64,000 nucleotides of DNA from Acidobacteriota bacterium. GTDB lineage: Bacteria; Acidobacteriota; Terriglobia; Bryobacterales; Bryobacteraceae. The position numbers and the translations under genes were made by a program. Shown here piece by piece: positions 9,115 to 18,033 of the stretch. The stretch covers positions 62,001 through 126,000 of the forward strand of contig JAFDVZ010000020.1 of assembly GCA_018268715.1 (NCBI GenBank), written 5' to 3'. The notes beneath the pieces were generated by a model that did no database searches, had not been told where the DNA came from, and saw only the letters and a list, made by a program, of their open reading frames with translations. Positions within the stretch are counted from its first letter, which is position 1. Every line of letters begins with the position of its first letter.

Positions 9115-11847
9115 TCAGCCTACCACCCGCATCCTTTCCTCCTGTGGATGAATCGGCAGAGTCACGGTAAAAGTCGAGCCCACGCCGACCTGGCTGGTCA
9201 CCTTGACTCCGCCGCCGTGCAGTTCGGCGATTTCGCGCACCAGCGCGAGCCCCAGACCGGTGCCCGGAACCTCGGCGTCCTGAGGGCGCGGCACGCGATA
9301 GAACTTCTGGAATACGCGCTCGAGATCCGCCTCCGGGATCCCATAACCCTGGTCGGCGACCTCGATCTCCAGGCGCCCGGCGCCGGCCTCGCGGAGCGAC
9401 ACGGTAATCACCGTGCTCGCGGGACTGTACTTGATGGCGTTCGAGACCAGGTTCTCCGTCGCGCGAGCGATCAGATCGGCGTCCGCCACCAGCGAAGGTA
9501 GCCCAGAGGCGAAGGCTCGCTCGAGGCGGATCGCGCGCGCCGCCGCCACCGGCTCAACCAGCAGCAGCGTACGCTCGACGGTCTGCTCCAGGCGGAGGGC
9601 GCCAAAGCGCGGTTGTACGGTCCCGGACTCCAGGCGCGTGATGTCCAGGTATTGCGTGATCATACGCGTCAGCCGCTTCACCTCGTCGTTGATGGCGCTG
9701 TTCAACTCTCGCCGCCGATCAGGCGCTACGTCATAGTTGGCCAGCAGTTCGCTCATGCCCTGGATCGCCGACAGCGGCGTGCGCATCTCGTGCGAAACCA
9801 GCGACATGACGTCCTTTTGGGTCTGATGCAGCTCCTTCTGGCGCGTGATATCCGAAAGCGTCGCCACCAGCCCCGTCACCGGGCCGGCCCCGTCATGAAC
9901 CGGCGCGATGCGGAGAACGAAGTGACGCGGACGGGGTCCCTTGACGGCCACCTCTTGCTCAATCGGCTTGCGGTCGACCAGCAGTTGCACTAGCGACTCC
10001 CGCTCCGCCAGATCGGCCGTCGTGGCGCTCTCCAGCCGGTCGAAGAGTCCACGGCCGGCCAACCCCTCGGCGGTCGATTCGAGGATCGCCGCCGCGCCCG
10101 GATTGGCGAACCGGATGGCGCCGCTCGAACCCGCGATCAGCAAACCGTCCTCCACCGATCGCATGGCGAGATCGACGAAGCGCGCCTGCCGCAGGACACG
10201 CCCGTTTAACTGGCCCAGGATCTCCGCCTTGTCCTCCAGGCCATCCGGGATACTCCGGCCGGGTCGCGGTCCAGGGGCTGTCAGGTTGGCGAGGCAATTG
10301 TCGGCCAACACGGCGCAGGTTCGCCAGACATCGGCCGGGATGGCGCGCGCCGGGTCGCACGCAGCGGCGAGATAGCCGGCGCCGGAGGGCAGCGGCTCCA
10401 CATGGACTCCAGCGCTGCCCGCGACCACCGGAGCGCCGAACGTTGCCGCGGCGCGCCCCTTGCCGGGCTCGGGCTCCGCGAAGATCGTGATCCCCGAGGC
10501 GCCGCTCAGCCGCGCGATCGCGGCCGCTTCGTCGGTGGCGGATTCCGGGACCAGCCCAGAACCCGCGCGCGCCAGTTGGGCGATATTCCGGTCGAGCCGG
10601 GAGCTGGTGATCAGCGTCCTCCGCAACAGGCCCAACACGCCCGCCGAGGCGAACGACACGAGCCCCGGCGCCAACGGCGCCACCCACAGTAGCCGCGTGA
10701 AACCGAGAGTTGACGCCGCCACGATCAGCCCCGCTACGGCCGCCAATCCCAGCAACTGCCGGGTGAGCGCATATCGTCCCTGCGCCACGTTCAGCGCGAT
10801 CAGCGTGGCCGCAGCCGCCAGACAGGCGAGCAGGAAGCTGGCCGCATCGGACGGGCGAGCGTAGAAACGCCCGCGCAGGATCGTATTCAGCGCGTTGGCC
10901 AGCACTTCCACGCCGGGCATGAGGGCGCCGTGCTGGTTGCCGCGGCTGTCCGCCAGATGCGTGAACGGCGAAGGGAAACGTTCGCCGATGGAGGCCGCCG
11001 TGGACCCGATCAGGACGTAGTGGCCGTGAAACGTCTGCGGCGGCACGCGGCCGTCCAGCACGTCGGCGATGCTGTAGGTGTGGGCGGCGAACGAGTCCGT
11101 GGGGCCGATATAGTCGATCGCCATCCGCCCGGCTCGCATCACCTCGGCCCTGGCGCCGGCCGGGCCGCCGATGGCCGCCACGCGCCCCGCCGCTTCGATG
11201 GGGATCGACCGGGGCCCAACGCCCAGCACCGCGCCCGTGTCCACCACCGCTCCGGACGGCACGCGTTCGCCGATTCGTACGGTTTCCACGGGAAGCGCCA
11301 AAAGAGCGCTGCCACTGTCGTCCGCCATGCGAACAAGCAATTCGCGGGCGGCGCCCTCGGACTCAGCCAGGACGTTCACATGCCCTGTTCCCGCGCCCGA
11401 CTGACGGATGGCGGGACAGGGCCCGAGCCACTGCGCGCCTCCGCCCGCCTGGGCTTCCACCAACTGCGCGGCGAGCGCGACGTTCCCCGCCTTTCTGATG
11501 GAATTGGCCAACGCATCGTCTTCGGCAGGCGTCGTGGGATCCACGAACAGCACGTCGATGGCGATCGCCGCCGGCTGCCCCGCGGAGATGGCGTCCACCG
11601 CGCGCGCCAGCACCGAGCGCTGCCAGGGGAAACGGCCGTACCGGGCGATGCTCGCTTCGTCGATCGCCACGATGGCGATGTCCTCGGGTGCGGCGAGCGG
11701 CCCGCGCAAGCGCATCAGCCAATCGGCGGCGTAACGGTCCAGGCCGGGCGCCCGCCAGCTTACGAACATCCCGAGCAGCGCGGAAACCGCGGCGATCCCC
11801 AGCAATTGCGCCAGGGCCGCGGTTCGCGCTGTCGGGATGGTTCGCAT
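9115..11847 (-). CDS. CHASE2-domain sensor histidine kinase
   Basis: 910 residues. TM1 (about 10-30) is followed by an extracytoplasmic CHASE2 domain (about 35-335; DIAIVAIDEASIARYGRFPW and AAIAIDVLFVDP are typical). Three transmembrane helices lie at about 345-420, then a poorly conserved GAF-like stretch (about 435-540), a PAS domain (about 570-675), a HisKA dimerisation domain with the phospho-acceptor in SLVSHEMRTPLSAI, and a HATPase domain with the N box NLVSNAIKYS and glycine boxes DQGYGIP and GTGLGLALV. A complete membrane sensor kinase. The downstream NtrC-type regulator is the likely phosphotransfer partner, and the FecR/barrel protein further down may sense or shape the same periplasmic signal. 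Confidence 0.95.
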   Translation of the reverse strand: MRTIPTARTAALAQLLGIAAVSALLGMFVSWRAPGLDRYAADWLMRLRGPLAAPEDIAIVAIDEASIARYGRFPWQRSVLARAVDAISAGQPAAIAIDVLFVDPTTPAEDDALANSIRKAGNVALAAQLVEAQAGGGAQWLGPCPAIRQSGAGTGHVNVLAESEGAARELLVRMADDSGSALLALPVETVRIGERVPSGAVVDTGAVLGVGPRSIPIEAAGRVAAIGGPAGARAEVMRAGRMAIDYIGPTDSFAAHTYSIADVLDGRVPPQTFHGHYVLIGSTAASIGERFPSPFTHLADSRGNQHGALMPGVEVLANALNTILRGRFYARPSDAASFLLACLAAAATLIALNVAQGRYALTRQLLGLAAVAGLIVAASTLGFTRLLWVAPLAPGLVSFASAGVLGLLRRTLITSSRLDRNIAQLARAGSGLVPESATDEAAAIARLSGASGITIFAEPEPGKGRAAATFGAPVVAGSAGVHVEPLPSGAGYLAAACDPARAIPADVWRTCAVLADNCLANLTAPGPRPGRSIPDGLEDKAEILGQLNGRVLRQARFVDLAMRSVEDGLLIAGSSGAIRFANPGAAAILESTAEGLAGRGLFDRLESATTADLAERESLVQLLVDRKPIEQEVAVKGPRPRHFVLRIAPVHDGAGPVTGLVATLSDITRQKELHQTQKDVMSLVSHEMRTPLSAIQGMSELLANYDVAPDRRRELNSAINDEVKRLTRMITQYLDITRLESGTVQPRFGALRLEQTVERTLLLVEPVAAARAIRLERAFASGLPSLVADADLIARATENLVSNAIKYSPASTVITVSLREAGAGRLEIEVADQGYGIPEADLERVFQKFYRVPRPQDAEVPGTGLGLALVREIAELHGGGVKVTSQVGVGSTFTVTLPIHPQEERMRVVG

Positions 11848-11898
11848 TGGGGGTTAGCCTTTCGCCGGACCGGTCACGATCCGGCCCTGAGTCGTTCT

Positions 11899-13224
11899 CT
11901 ACTGAGCCTGCACCGTGATATATGCGTTCGGTGACGTCGCCCCTCCCATGGTGACGGCCACCATCTGATCGCCCGCGCTTACAGTATCGGGCGCCTTGAC
12001 GTTCAACTGATATAGACCCGCGTAGTTGGGCAGTAATCCAGCAAACGAGACGGTTGCCTGAATGCCTCCGACGGTCACCGTGAACGGAGTGGAGACATTT
12101 CCCACCTCGGTGGGCAGCGAAGCGGCCGTGTAGGCCGGCGAAGTGGCGCCGAAGCCAGTCCCGTACAGAATGAACGTTTCGCCCGGCTTCACGGGCGTCG
12201 TCGTCACGCCCGAAAACAGCCCCGTTTTACCCACCAGGCTGCCGTCGGCGTGAGTGGCGGCAAGATACGTTCCATCGAAAGTGAAGAAGGCCGGCGAGTA
12301 CGCATTCAAGGTCGCCCCGAAAGCCGAACTGGCCACGCCGCCGGATGTGACCTTCACTTCCACCGTGCCCGTGGAGGAGTCCGCCGGCGACAGAACGTTG
12401 ATCTGCGTCGGACTGATGTATTCAACGTAAGCCGCCTTCCCGTTAATCGTCACCGACACATTGTCGAGCGCGGTGGGAAGCGCCCCACTGACGAAGTCAG
12501 AGCCGGTCCACAGGCGCGTGGTCGTGCTCAGATTGGTCCCCTTGATGGTGACCCAGGAGTACTGCATGATGCCGGGAACGAAGCTCGCGCCGTTGACCAC
12601 AGAGGTGATGGTGGGCGCGGTGGCGCTCGCCGCCGCGGTCAACTCAACGCTCGTCGTATAGATGTGGTCGCCGCTGTTCTGGTTGTTGCCGTTGGCGGCG
12701 TTGCCGGCGGCGTACAGCACCACTTTGCCCGAGTCGGCGGCGGGCGGCGTCCAGTCGAATTCGAAGCTCACGCCGCCGGTGGTTCCGTTGCGCGTCCCGG
12801 CGGTGGTGTGCGTTACATACTGCAGTGTGCTGGTGGTGGCGCAGGGCGCCGACCGGCCGTTAGCGCACTTCACCTGCGTGTAGGTATCGGTGGAAGCCAG
12901 GCTGCCCGCCTGTCCGTTCGTCAGATCGCTCGAAAGGCGTGCGCTCAGTTCGAATCCCCAGCGTTTTTGGGCCGAATCGGCCACCTGTACGGTGATGTGC
13001 TGCTTGACGCCGGGCGTGTAGGTCGCCGCGCCCGGAAGCACGATCTTGACGGATCCTCCGCCCGCGTTGAGCGCCGTTCCCGTGTGGCAACTCAGGCAGG
13101 TTCCGTCCCCCGGCGCCCCGGTCAATCCCGGATCGGCGCCGTTGGAGTCGGCCCAAAGCATCAAGGGTGTAGCGATCGTGAATGCCGCCACAGTGCATAG
13201 GATCGTTCGTTTGCTTGCGTTCAT
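11899..13224 (-). CDS. secreted Reeler-like/choice-of-anchor V protein with CxxCH and Solibacter C-terminal domain
   Basis: About 441 residues from ATG 13224, where a signal peptide begins (MNASKRTILCTVAAFT); the upstream open frame lacks coding character. Soon after the signal is GAPGDGTCLSCHTGT, a single CxxCH motif of the type that binds c-type heme. It leads into a Reeler-like beta-sandwich (about 50-210: TYTPGVKQHITVQV, RWGFELSARL, GVSFEFDWTPP). The second half (about 225-440) is the Solibacter-type TIGR03437 domain: VVNGASFVPGIMQYSWVTIKG, then VEYISPTQINVLSP, then ILYGTGFGAT and LPNYAGLYQLNVKAP. Exported; function unknown, possibly an electron-transfer or matrix protein. Divergent from the Spy-like gene. 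Confidence 0.85.
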   Translation of the reverse strand: MNASKRTILCTVAAFTIATPLMLWADSNGADPGLTGAPGDGTCLSCHTGTALNAGGGSVKIVLPGAATYTPGVKQHITVQVADSAQKRWGFELSARLSSDLTNGQAGSLASTDTYTQVKCANGRSAPCATTSTLQYVTHTTAGTRNGTTGGVSFEFDWTPPAADSGKVVLYAAGNAANGNNQNSGDHIYTTSVELTAAASATAPTITSVVNGASFVPGIMQYSWVTIKGTNLSTTTRLWTGSDFVSGALPTALDNVSVTINGKAAYVEYISPTQINVLSPADSSTGTVEVKVTSGGVASSAFGATLNAYSPAFFTFDGTYLAATHADGSLVGKTGLFSGVTTTPVKPGETFILYGTGFGATSPAYTAASLPTEVGNVSTPFTVTVGGIQATVSFAGLLPNYAGLYQLNVKAPDTVSAGDQMVAVTMGGATSPNAYITVQAQ

Positions 13225-13464
13225 AGCTCCAGTTCTGTCTTCCCAGTAGGCAGGCCGTCGACCGAAACGCAAGTTACTGGAAACAGGGGGATAGGAGCGC
13301 CGGCGCCGAAGGTGGGAGCGGCAAATTGCCGCCCCCGCCGGACATCGTGGGGCGGCGCGACGCCACGGACGCCCATTCGCGGGCGAGCGCAATCCATAGA
13401 TAGGGCGCGCCTGGGCTTTGGCGCCGCTCTTGCAACTCAGCAGATTGCACTGAGAGTTCTCTTT

Positions 13465-13938
13465 ATGAAAACACCGTTGCTGGCCGCTCTCCTCACCCTG
13501 ATTGCCCTTCGGACGCTCCCCAACCCGATTCACCCCCAGCCGGCCGTGGACCGAGCCTCCTATCTGGAGCGCACCCTGGCGCTGAACGCCGGCCAGGCGA
13601 CTCAGGCCGCCGCAATCCTTCGCGGCCAGGCGGCCTCCGAATCGGAGCTTCGTGGCGACCTGGATGCCGCGAAGAGGGCCCTGCAATTGGCGATTGAAGC
13701 GCGAGACACCTCCGCTATCGATGATGCCGCGGCCCGCATCGGCCTGCTTCAGGCCCGCAAGATCGCGAGCGCGGCCAAGGCGGAGGCCGACTTCTATGCC
13801 CTGCTGACGCCCGACCAGCGGAGCCTTTATGGCGCCCTGGGAGCGTCGGCAAACGGTGAACTGTCCAGCGGTCAGGGATCGGCGAAGAAACCTACGCCGC
13901 GCGCCGTACGTCGTCGGAATATGACGCACGTCATCTGA
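13465..13938 (+). CDS. small periplasmic helical protein, Spy/CpxP-like
   Basis: 157 residues from ATG 13465, immediately followed by a signal peptide (MKTPLLAALLTLIALRTL). The mature protein is almost entirely helical with a heptad-like pattern: ASYLERTLALNAGQATQAAAIL, then a second long helix, and a terminal FYALLTPDQRSLYGAL. That last motif resembles the LTxxQ repeats of Spy/CpxP-type periplasmic chaperones and metal sensors. The tail is basic (KKPTPRAVRRRN). It lies 5 bases before the outer-membrane barrel gene, so the two are probably one transcript. A role in envelope protein folding is plausible but not shown; the match is weak at the residue level. Confidence 0.7.
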   Translation: MKTPLLAALLTLIALRTLPNPIHPQPAVDRASYLERTLALNAGQATQAAAILRGQAASESELRGDLDAAKRALQLAIEARDTSAIDDAAARIGLLQARKIASAAKAEADFYALLTPDQRSLYGALGASANGELSSGQGSAKKPTPRAVRRRNMTHVI

Positions 13939-13943
13939 CCCGT

Positions 13944-14498
13944 ATGCAAAGAAGCATCCTTTTCCTCACGCTGGCCATGTCGGCCATCGGTTACGCACAG
14001 AGTTTTGAAGGCTCGGTAAGCGCGGGCGTATCCAAGATCGGCAACGGCGACCTCGGCTCGGGCTATTCGCTCGACGACGGGTTCCGCCTCACCTTCCGCA
14101 TCAACTTGAACACGCGCAAGTACATGGGCTACGAACTGGGTTACGCCTACAACCGCACCCACCTTGGCGCGAGCGGCTCCGCCACGCAGGGCATGGCCGT
14201 GCATCAGGGCTTCGGCGACGTCCTTTGGCACGCCACGCCGGAGGGAAGCCGGATCCGGCCGTTCGTCGCGGGCGGCCTGCAGTTCAGCAACTTCGTCCCG
14301 CCGGGAGCAACGGCCCAATACGGCCAGGGCGAAAACAAGTTCGGCTTCAACTACGGCGCCGGCGTCAAGGTGAAGGTGACAGGCCCATGGATCGTCCGCC
14401 TGGACTTCCGCCAGTACAACACGGGCGTCCCCTTCGGCATGCGATCGGGGCGCTTCCTGCAAAACGAAATCTCGGCGGGCGTCGGCTTCACGATGTAA
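13944..14498 (+). CDS. small outer-membrane beta-barrel protein
   Basis: 184 residues with a signal peptide (cleavage near IGYAQ, residue 19). Alternating hydrophobic/polar strands follow, characteristic of eight-stranded OmpA/OmpX-type barrels: FEGSVSAGVSKIG, YMGYELGYAYNRTHLG, IRPFVAGGLQFSNF, FNYGAGVKVKV and WIVRLDFRQYNTG. It ends in NEISAGVGFTM, with a hydrophobic final residue rather than the usual Phe. It lies directly after the Spy/CpxP-like gene and may be a client of it. Function unknown; probably structural or adhesive. Confidence 0.78.
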   Translation: MQRSILFLTLAMSAIGYAQSFEGSVSAGVSKIGNGDLGSGYSLDDGFRLTFRINLNTRKYMGYELGYAYNRTHLGASGSATQGMAVHQGFGDVLWHATPEGSRIRPFVAGGLQFSNFVPPGATAQYGQGENKFGFNYGAGVKVKVTGPWIVRLDFRQYNTGVPFGMRSGRFLQNEISAGVGFTM

Positions 14499-14550
14499 CA
14501 GCGCGCTCCGTCAAGTTATACCGGACGTATAACTCCCTGCCCGGCCAACG

Positions 14551-14594
14551 AACCGGCGGCAGCCCTCCTAACTCGGGAATCGGCGCCGCCGGTT
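14551..14594 (+). terminator. possible terminator after the small barrel gene
   Basis: AACCGGCGGC (14551-14560) pairs perfectly with GCCGCCGGTT (14585-14594) around a 24-base loop, 53 bases downstream of the barrel gene stop. The following bases are only mildly T-rich (TGCATTATT). A second, shorter palindrome, AGTTATA/TATAACT at 14514-14534, lies just upstream and may be a protein-binding site instead. Confidence 0.4.
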
Positions 14595-14685
14595 GCATTA
14601 TTGGTAAACTCCAACCGGCGATTGTCCGTCCACACGCGGGGAAGCCGCCGCCGGCGGCCCTCTAACTCACCCAACTGGAGTTTCC

Positions 14686-16377
14686 ATGACTTTCACCACA
14701 AAAAACCAAGCTACCACTGTCTCCCGCCGCAGCACCTTGAGCGCGCTTGCAGCCGCCGGCATCGCAGCCCGCTTCATACCCGCCTGGAACGAAACGGTGG
14801 AGGCCGCCGAAACGGTCGCTTGCGTCTCCTCCACGCCCACCGTCACCGAAGGCCCCTACTGGGTGGACGAGAAGCTGTTCCGCTCCGATATCCGCACCGA
14901 CCCATCCACCGGCGTCGCCCGCGCGGGCGTGCCGCTCACGCTCACCATCAACATCCAGAACCTGGCGAGCAGCGGATGTTCGCCCCTGGCCGGCGCCTAT
15001 GTCGACATCTGGCACTGCGACGCCAAGGGCATCTACTCCGACGAACCGACTTACAATCCCGGCGGAGGGACAGGAAACGTCAACACCAGCGGCCAGAAAT
15101 TCCTGCGCGGCTACCAGGTCACCGACGCAAACGGCCAGGTGACATTCACGACCATTTATCCCGGCTGGTACACCGGCCGCACCATTCACATCCACATCCG
15201 TGTCCGGACTTACTCGGGCGCCAGCGTGGCGGGTAACTTCGTCTCGCAGATATTCTTCGATGAGACGTCCAATAACACCGTGCTCGCGCAGTCAGCTTAC
15301 TCGCGCAGTTCGGCGCGAGACACCACCAACGCGACGGATAACATCTACCAGGTCGCCAACAAGGAGCGCATGCTCTCCGCCACCACGGGCAGCGTCGCCG
15401 CGGGCTATTCGTCGGTGATCACCGTGGGAGTGTCTCTCACCGCGCCTTCGGCCTCCGCGCCGTCCATTTCTACCGGAGGCGTCGCCAACGCCGTCAGCGG
15501 TTCAGCGGGAGTCGCGCCAGGCGCATGGATCAGCGTCTACGGGTCGAATCTGGCCACAGCCGCGCGAACGCTCGCCAACTCCGACATCGTCAACAACGCG
15601 ATCCCCACCACGCTGGGCGGAGTCAGCGTCCAGATCGCCGGCAAGGCCGCCTACGTGCAGTACGTCAGCCAGAATCAGGTGAACGTGCTCACGCCATCCA
15701 CCATCGGAACGGGACCGGTGGCCGTCGTCGTCACCAATGGCGCCGGGACCTCCAACACCGCCTCCGCCACCGCCACGGCCGTGCTGCCCGGACTGAGCGT
15801 GCTCTCCAACTACGTACGCGCCGTCCGCTACCCCGACGGCGTCGTCATTAACGGAACCGGGGCCGCGGAATCCGGCTACACGACTTCGGCCGCCATCGGC
15901 CAGGGCGACGTTCTCGCGCTGTACGGCACAGGCTTCGGCGCAACCACGCCAGCGGCGCAGGACGGTGTTGTCTTCACCGCCGCCTATCCAACCACGAACG
16001 CCGTGACGGTGACTATCGGCGGCCAGAACGCCGAGGTCCTGTGGGCGGGGCTGGTTGGCCCGGGTCTCTACCAGATCAACGTCCGCGTCCCCACCGCGCT
16101 CGGCGATGGCGACCAGGCCGTCGTGGCGTCGGTCGCGGGCGCCAAGTCCCAAGCGACCGCGCTGCTCAAAGTGGCCGCAAGCGCCAGGTTGACCGGGGCC
16201 GCCTCGGCAACCGCCCACCTTCTCGGGCGCCGGCCCGAACGCTTCCGTCCCCTGCCCGCCTCGCCCCAGGTGGAGCAGGTCATCCACTTCGCCGGCCTGC
16301 ATGGCCCCGAACGCCGCGCCGGCGCCGACCACGGCCTGGACCATCGCATCTCGGGCTGCCAGGTCCGCCCGGCCTGA
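14686..16377 (+). CDS. secreted intradiol ring-cleavage dioxygenase fused to Solibacter C-terminal domain
   Basis: 563 residues. The N-terminus has a twin-arginine-like leader (VSRRSTLSALAAAG). Residues about 45-240 form an intradiol dioxygenase domain: TPTVTEGPYWVDE, AYVDIWHCDAKGIYS and YPGWYTGRTIHIHIRV, giving Tyr117, Tyr162, His168 and His170 as candidate Fe(III) ligands. Residues about 255-495 are a TIGR03437 domain (GGVANAVSGSAGVAPGAWISVYG, YVQYVSQNQVNVLTP, LYQINVRVP). Known intradiol enzymes open catechol-type rings; an exported version may act on plant or soil aromatics. The last 65-70 residues, after LLKVAA, look out of character (Arg/Pro/His-rich) and may come from a lost stop or a frameshift. 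GGAG lies 7 bases before the start. Confidence 0.85.
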   Translation: MTFTTKNQATTVSRRSTLSALAAAGIAARFIPAWNETVEAAETVACVSSTPTVTEGPYWVDEKLFRSDIRTDPSTGVARAGVPLTLTINIQNLASSGCSPLAGAYVDIWHCDAKGIYSDEPTYNPGGGTGNVNTSGQKFLRGYQVTDANGQVTFTTIYPGWYTGRTIHIHIRVRTYSGASVAGNFVSQIFFDETSNNTVLAQSAYSRSSARDTTNATDNIYQVANKERMLSATTGSVAAGYSSVITVGVSLTAPSASAPSISTGGVANAVSGSAGVAPGAWISVYGSNLATAARTLANSDIVNNAIPTTLGGVSVQIAGKAAYVQYVSQNQVNVLTPSTIGTGPVAVVVTNGAGTSNTASATATAVLPGLSVLSNYVRAVRYPDGVVINGTGAAESGYTTSAAIGQGDVLALYGTGFGATTPAAQDGVVFTAAYPTTNAVTVTIGGQNAEVLWAGLVGPGLYQINVRVPTALGDGDQAVVASVAGAKSQATALLKVAASARLTGAASATAHLLGRRPERFRPLPASPQVEQVIHFAGLHGPERRAGADHGLDHRISGCQVRPA

Positions 16378-16446
16378 AGCGTCTCCGGTCGCGCCGGCTC
16401 ACCGGACACGGCGGTATCGGATCGTACGCTCCGATATGATGTAGCC

Positions 16447-18030
16447 ATGAATCGACGCGACCTTCTCAAATCCGCCGCATCCGGCGCCGGACTCACCATT
16501 CTGAAGAGCGGTACGCTGCGGGGCGCCACGGCTCCCAGCAACAAGTTAAACGTAGCCCTCATCGGCGTGTGGGGCCGGGGAACGGCCCACTACGGCGTGC
16601 TCCGCTCCGAGAACGTAGTCGCCCTGTGCGATATCAACGACCTGCGCACCAAGGAAGCGCTGGAACTCTTCCCCAAGGCCAAGCCCTACTACGATTGGCG
16701 TCAGTGCCTGGACCAGAAAGACGTGGAGGCCGTCATCATCTGCACCGCCGATCACCACCACGCCTTCATCGCCAACTGGGCCATGAATCGCGGCATGCAC
16801 GTGTACTGCGAAAAGCCCATGGGCATCACAGTGGAGGAGGTCCGCACGCTGCGCGCCACCTATCTGAAGAACCGGGTGAAACTCGCCACCCAGCACGGCA
16901 CCCAGCGTCACGCCTATCCGAACTTCGAGCGACTGCGCGAGTTGATCCTCGACGGCGCCATCGGTGAGTTGAAGGTGGTGCACGGCTGGGACAGCCGCCG
17001 TCTGCCGCGCCCCGGCTATCCCCAATCGGAAGGCATGCCGCCCTCCGGCCTGCACTATGAACAGTGGATCGGCCCTTCGCCCTATCATCCCTACAGCCCG
17101 CAGTATTTCGGCGGCTCCAACGGCCTGAACTGCCTGTTCTGGAACATGTATCGCGATTTCGGCGTCGGCCAGATGGGCGACATGGGCGCGCACACGATGG
17201 ACCTGCTGTGGAACGCCATCGACGCCGGCGCGCCGACTTCGATTGAAGCCGACATGGAAGTCAGCGACAAGTTCGACCCCAACATCACCCCGGTCAAGCT
17301 GAAGGCCACCTTCGCGCATCCCGCTAACTCCTGGCGCGGACCGATCGAGGTTGTCTGGTATCAGGGCGGCCTGAAGCCCAACGCTCCGAAGTCCTACGTG
17401 GATGTCGCCCACATTCCCAACGGCGCGATCTTCGAAGGCACGAAGGGCGCGATCCTCGCCGACTTCACCTCCCGCATCCTCATCCCGAGCAATGACGACG
17501 GCGACCTGACCTACTACAAACGTCGCGCCAAGAGCGACCTGCTGCCGCTGGTCTCCGGTACAGGCCAGCCCACCCAGGGCGCACCCCGTCCGCGACCCTC
17601 CGGCCCCCGTCCGCCCCAACCGCTTCCCGTCATGCCCAGCGCCGAAGTGGGCCCCAGCGGATTCCCCGCCGTCCAGTTCATCGACGGCAAAGTCCCGGCT
17701 GCGCTCGGCCTGCCGAACGACACGATTAAGCCGATCCTCGACGCCGAGAAAGCCGGCCAACCCCTGCGCGGCGACACCGCCTTCCAGCGCGACTGGCTGG
17801 ACGCTTGCAAGGGTAAGAACAACCATGCGGTCCACGGGACCAGCACGAAGACCCACTGCGATTTTGACTATTCGGGCTCGATGATGGAGCAGATGTTGCT
17901 CGGCCTGGTGGCCCACCAGATGGGCAAGAAGCTCGAATACGACCCCGCCACCGGCCGGGTCACGAACTCGGTGGAAGCCAACGACCACTTGAAGCGCAAG
18001 TACCGCTCCGGCTGGACTCTCAACGGCTGA
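16447..18030 (+). CDS. Gfo/Idh/MocA family oxidoreductase (Tat-type leader)
   Basis: 527 residues. The leader MNRRDLLKSAASGAGLTILKSG has the twin-arginine pattern. The NAD(P)-binding Rossmann domain starts at about 38 (VALIGVWGRG), with VVALCDIND and the signature CEKPMGITVEEV, whose EKP lysine is the conserved catalytic or cofactor-contacting residue. The second half is the alpha/beta sugar-binding domain (QHGTQRHAYPNFERL, DMGAHTMDLLWNAID). Longer than the cytoplasmic norm (about 350) owing to a Pro-rich insertion near 375-400 (QGAPRPRPSGPRPPQP). Probably exported with bound cofactor and acting on sugar derivatives. It ends 4 bases from the convergent DUF1080 gene. Confidence 0.92.
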   Translation: MNRRDLLKSAASGAGLTILKSGTLRGATAPSNKLNVALIGVWGRGTAHYGVLRSENVVALCDINDLRTKEALELFPKAKPYYDWRQCLDQKDVEAVIICTADHHHAFIANWAMNRGMHVYCEKPMGITVEEVRTLRATYLKNRVKLATQHGTQRHAYPNFERLRELILDGAIGELKVVHGWDSRRLPRPGYPQSEGMPPSGLHYEQWIGPSPYHPYSPQYFGGSNGLNCLFWNMYRDFGVGQMGDMGAHTMDLLWNAIDAGAPTSIEADMEVSDKFDPNITPVKLKATFAHPANSWRGPIEVVWYQGGLKPNAPKSYVDVAHIPNGAIFEGTKGAILADFTSRILIPSNDDGDLTYYKRRAKSDLLPLVSGTGQPTQGAPRPRPSGPRPPQPLPVMPSAEVGPSGFPAVQFIDGKVPAALGLPNDTIKPILDAEKAGQPLRGDTAFQRDWLDACKGKNNHAVHGTSTKTHCDFDYSGSMMEQMLLGLVAHQMGKKLEYDPATGRVTNSVEANDHLKRKYRSGWTLNG

Positions 18031-18033
18031 GCC

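Noticed and set aside
13225-13929. N-terminal extension of the CxxCH/Reeler gene
   Set aside because: It covers the divergent Spy-like gene and has no coding character before the signal peptide at 13224.
16447-18030. Antisense 480-codon open frame at 16546-17988
   Set aside because: Fully antisense to the Gfo/Idh/MocA gene with its Rossmann and EKP motifs.
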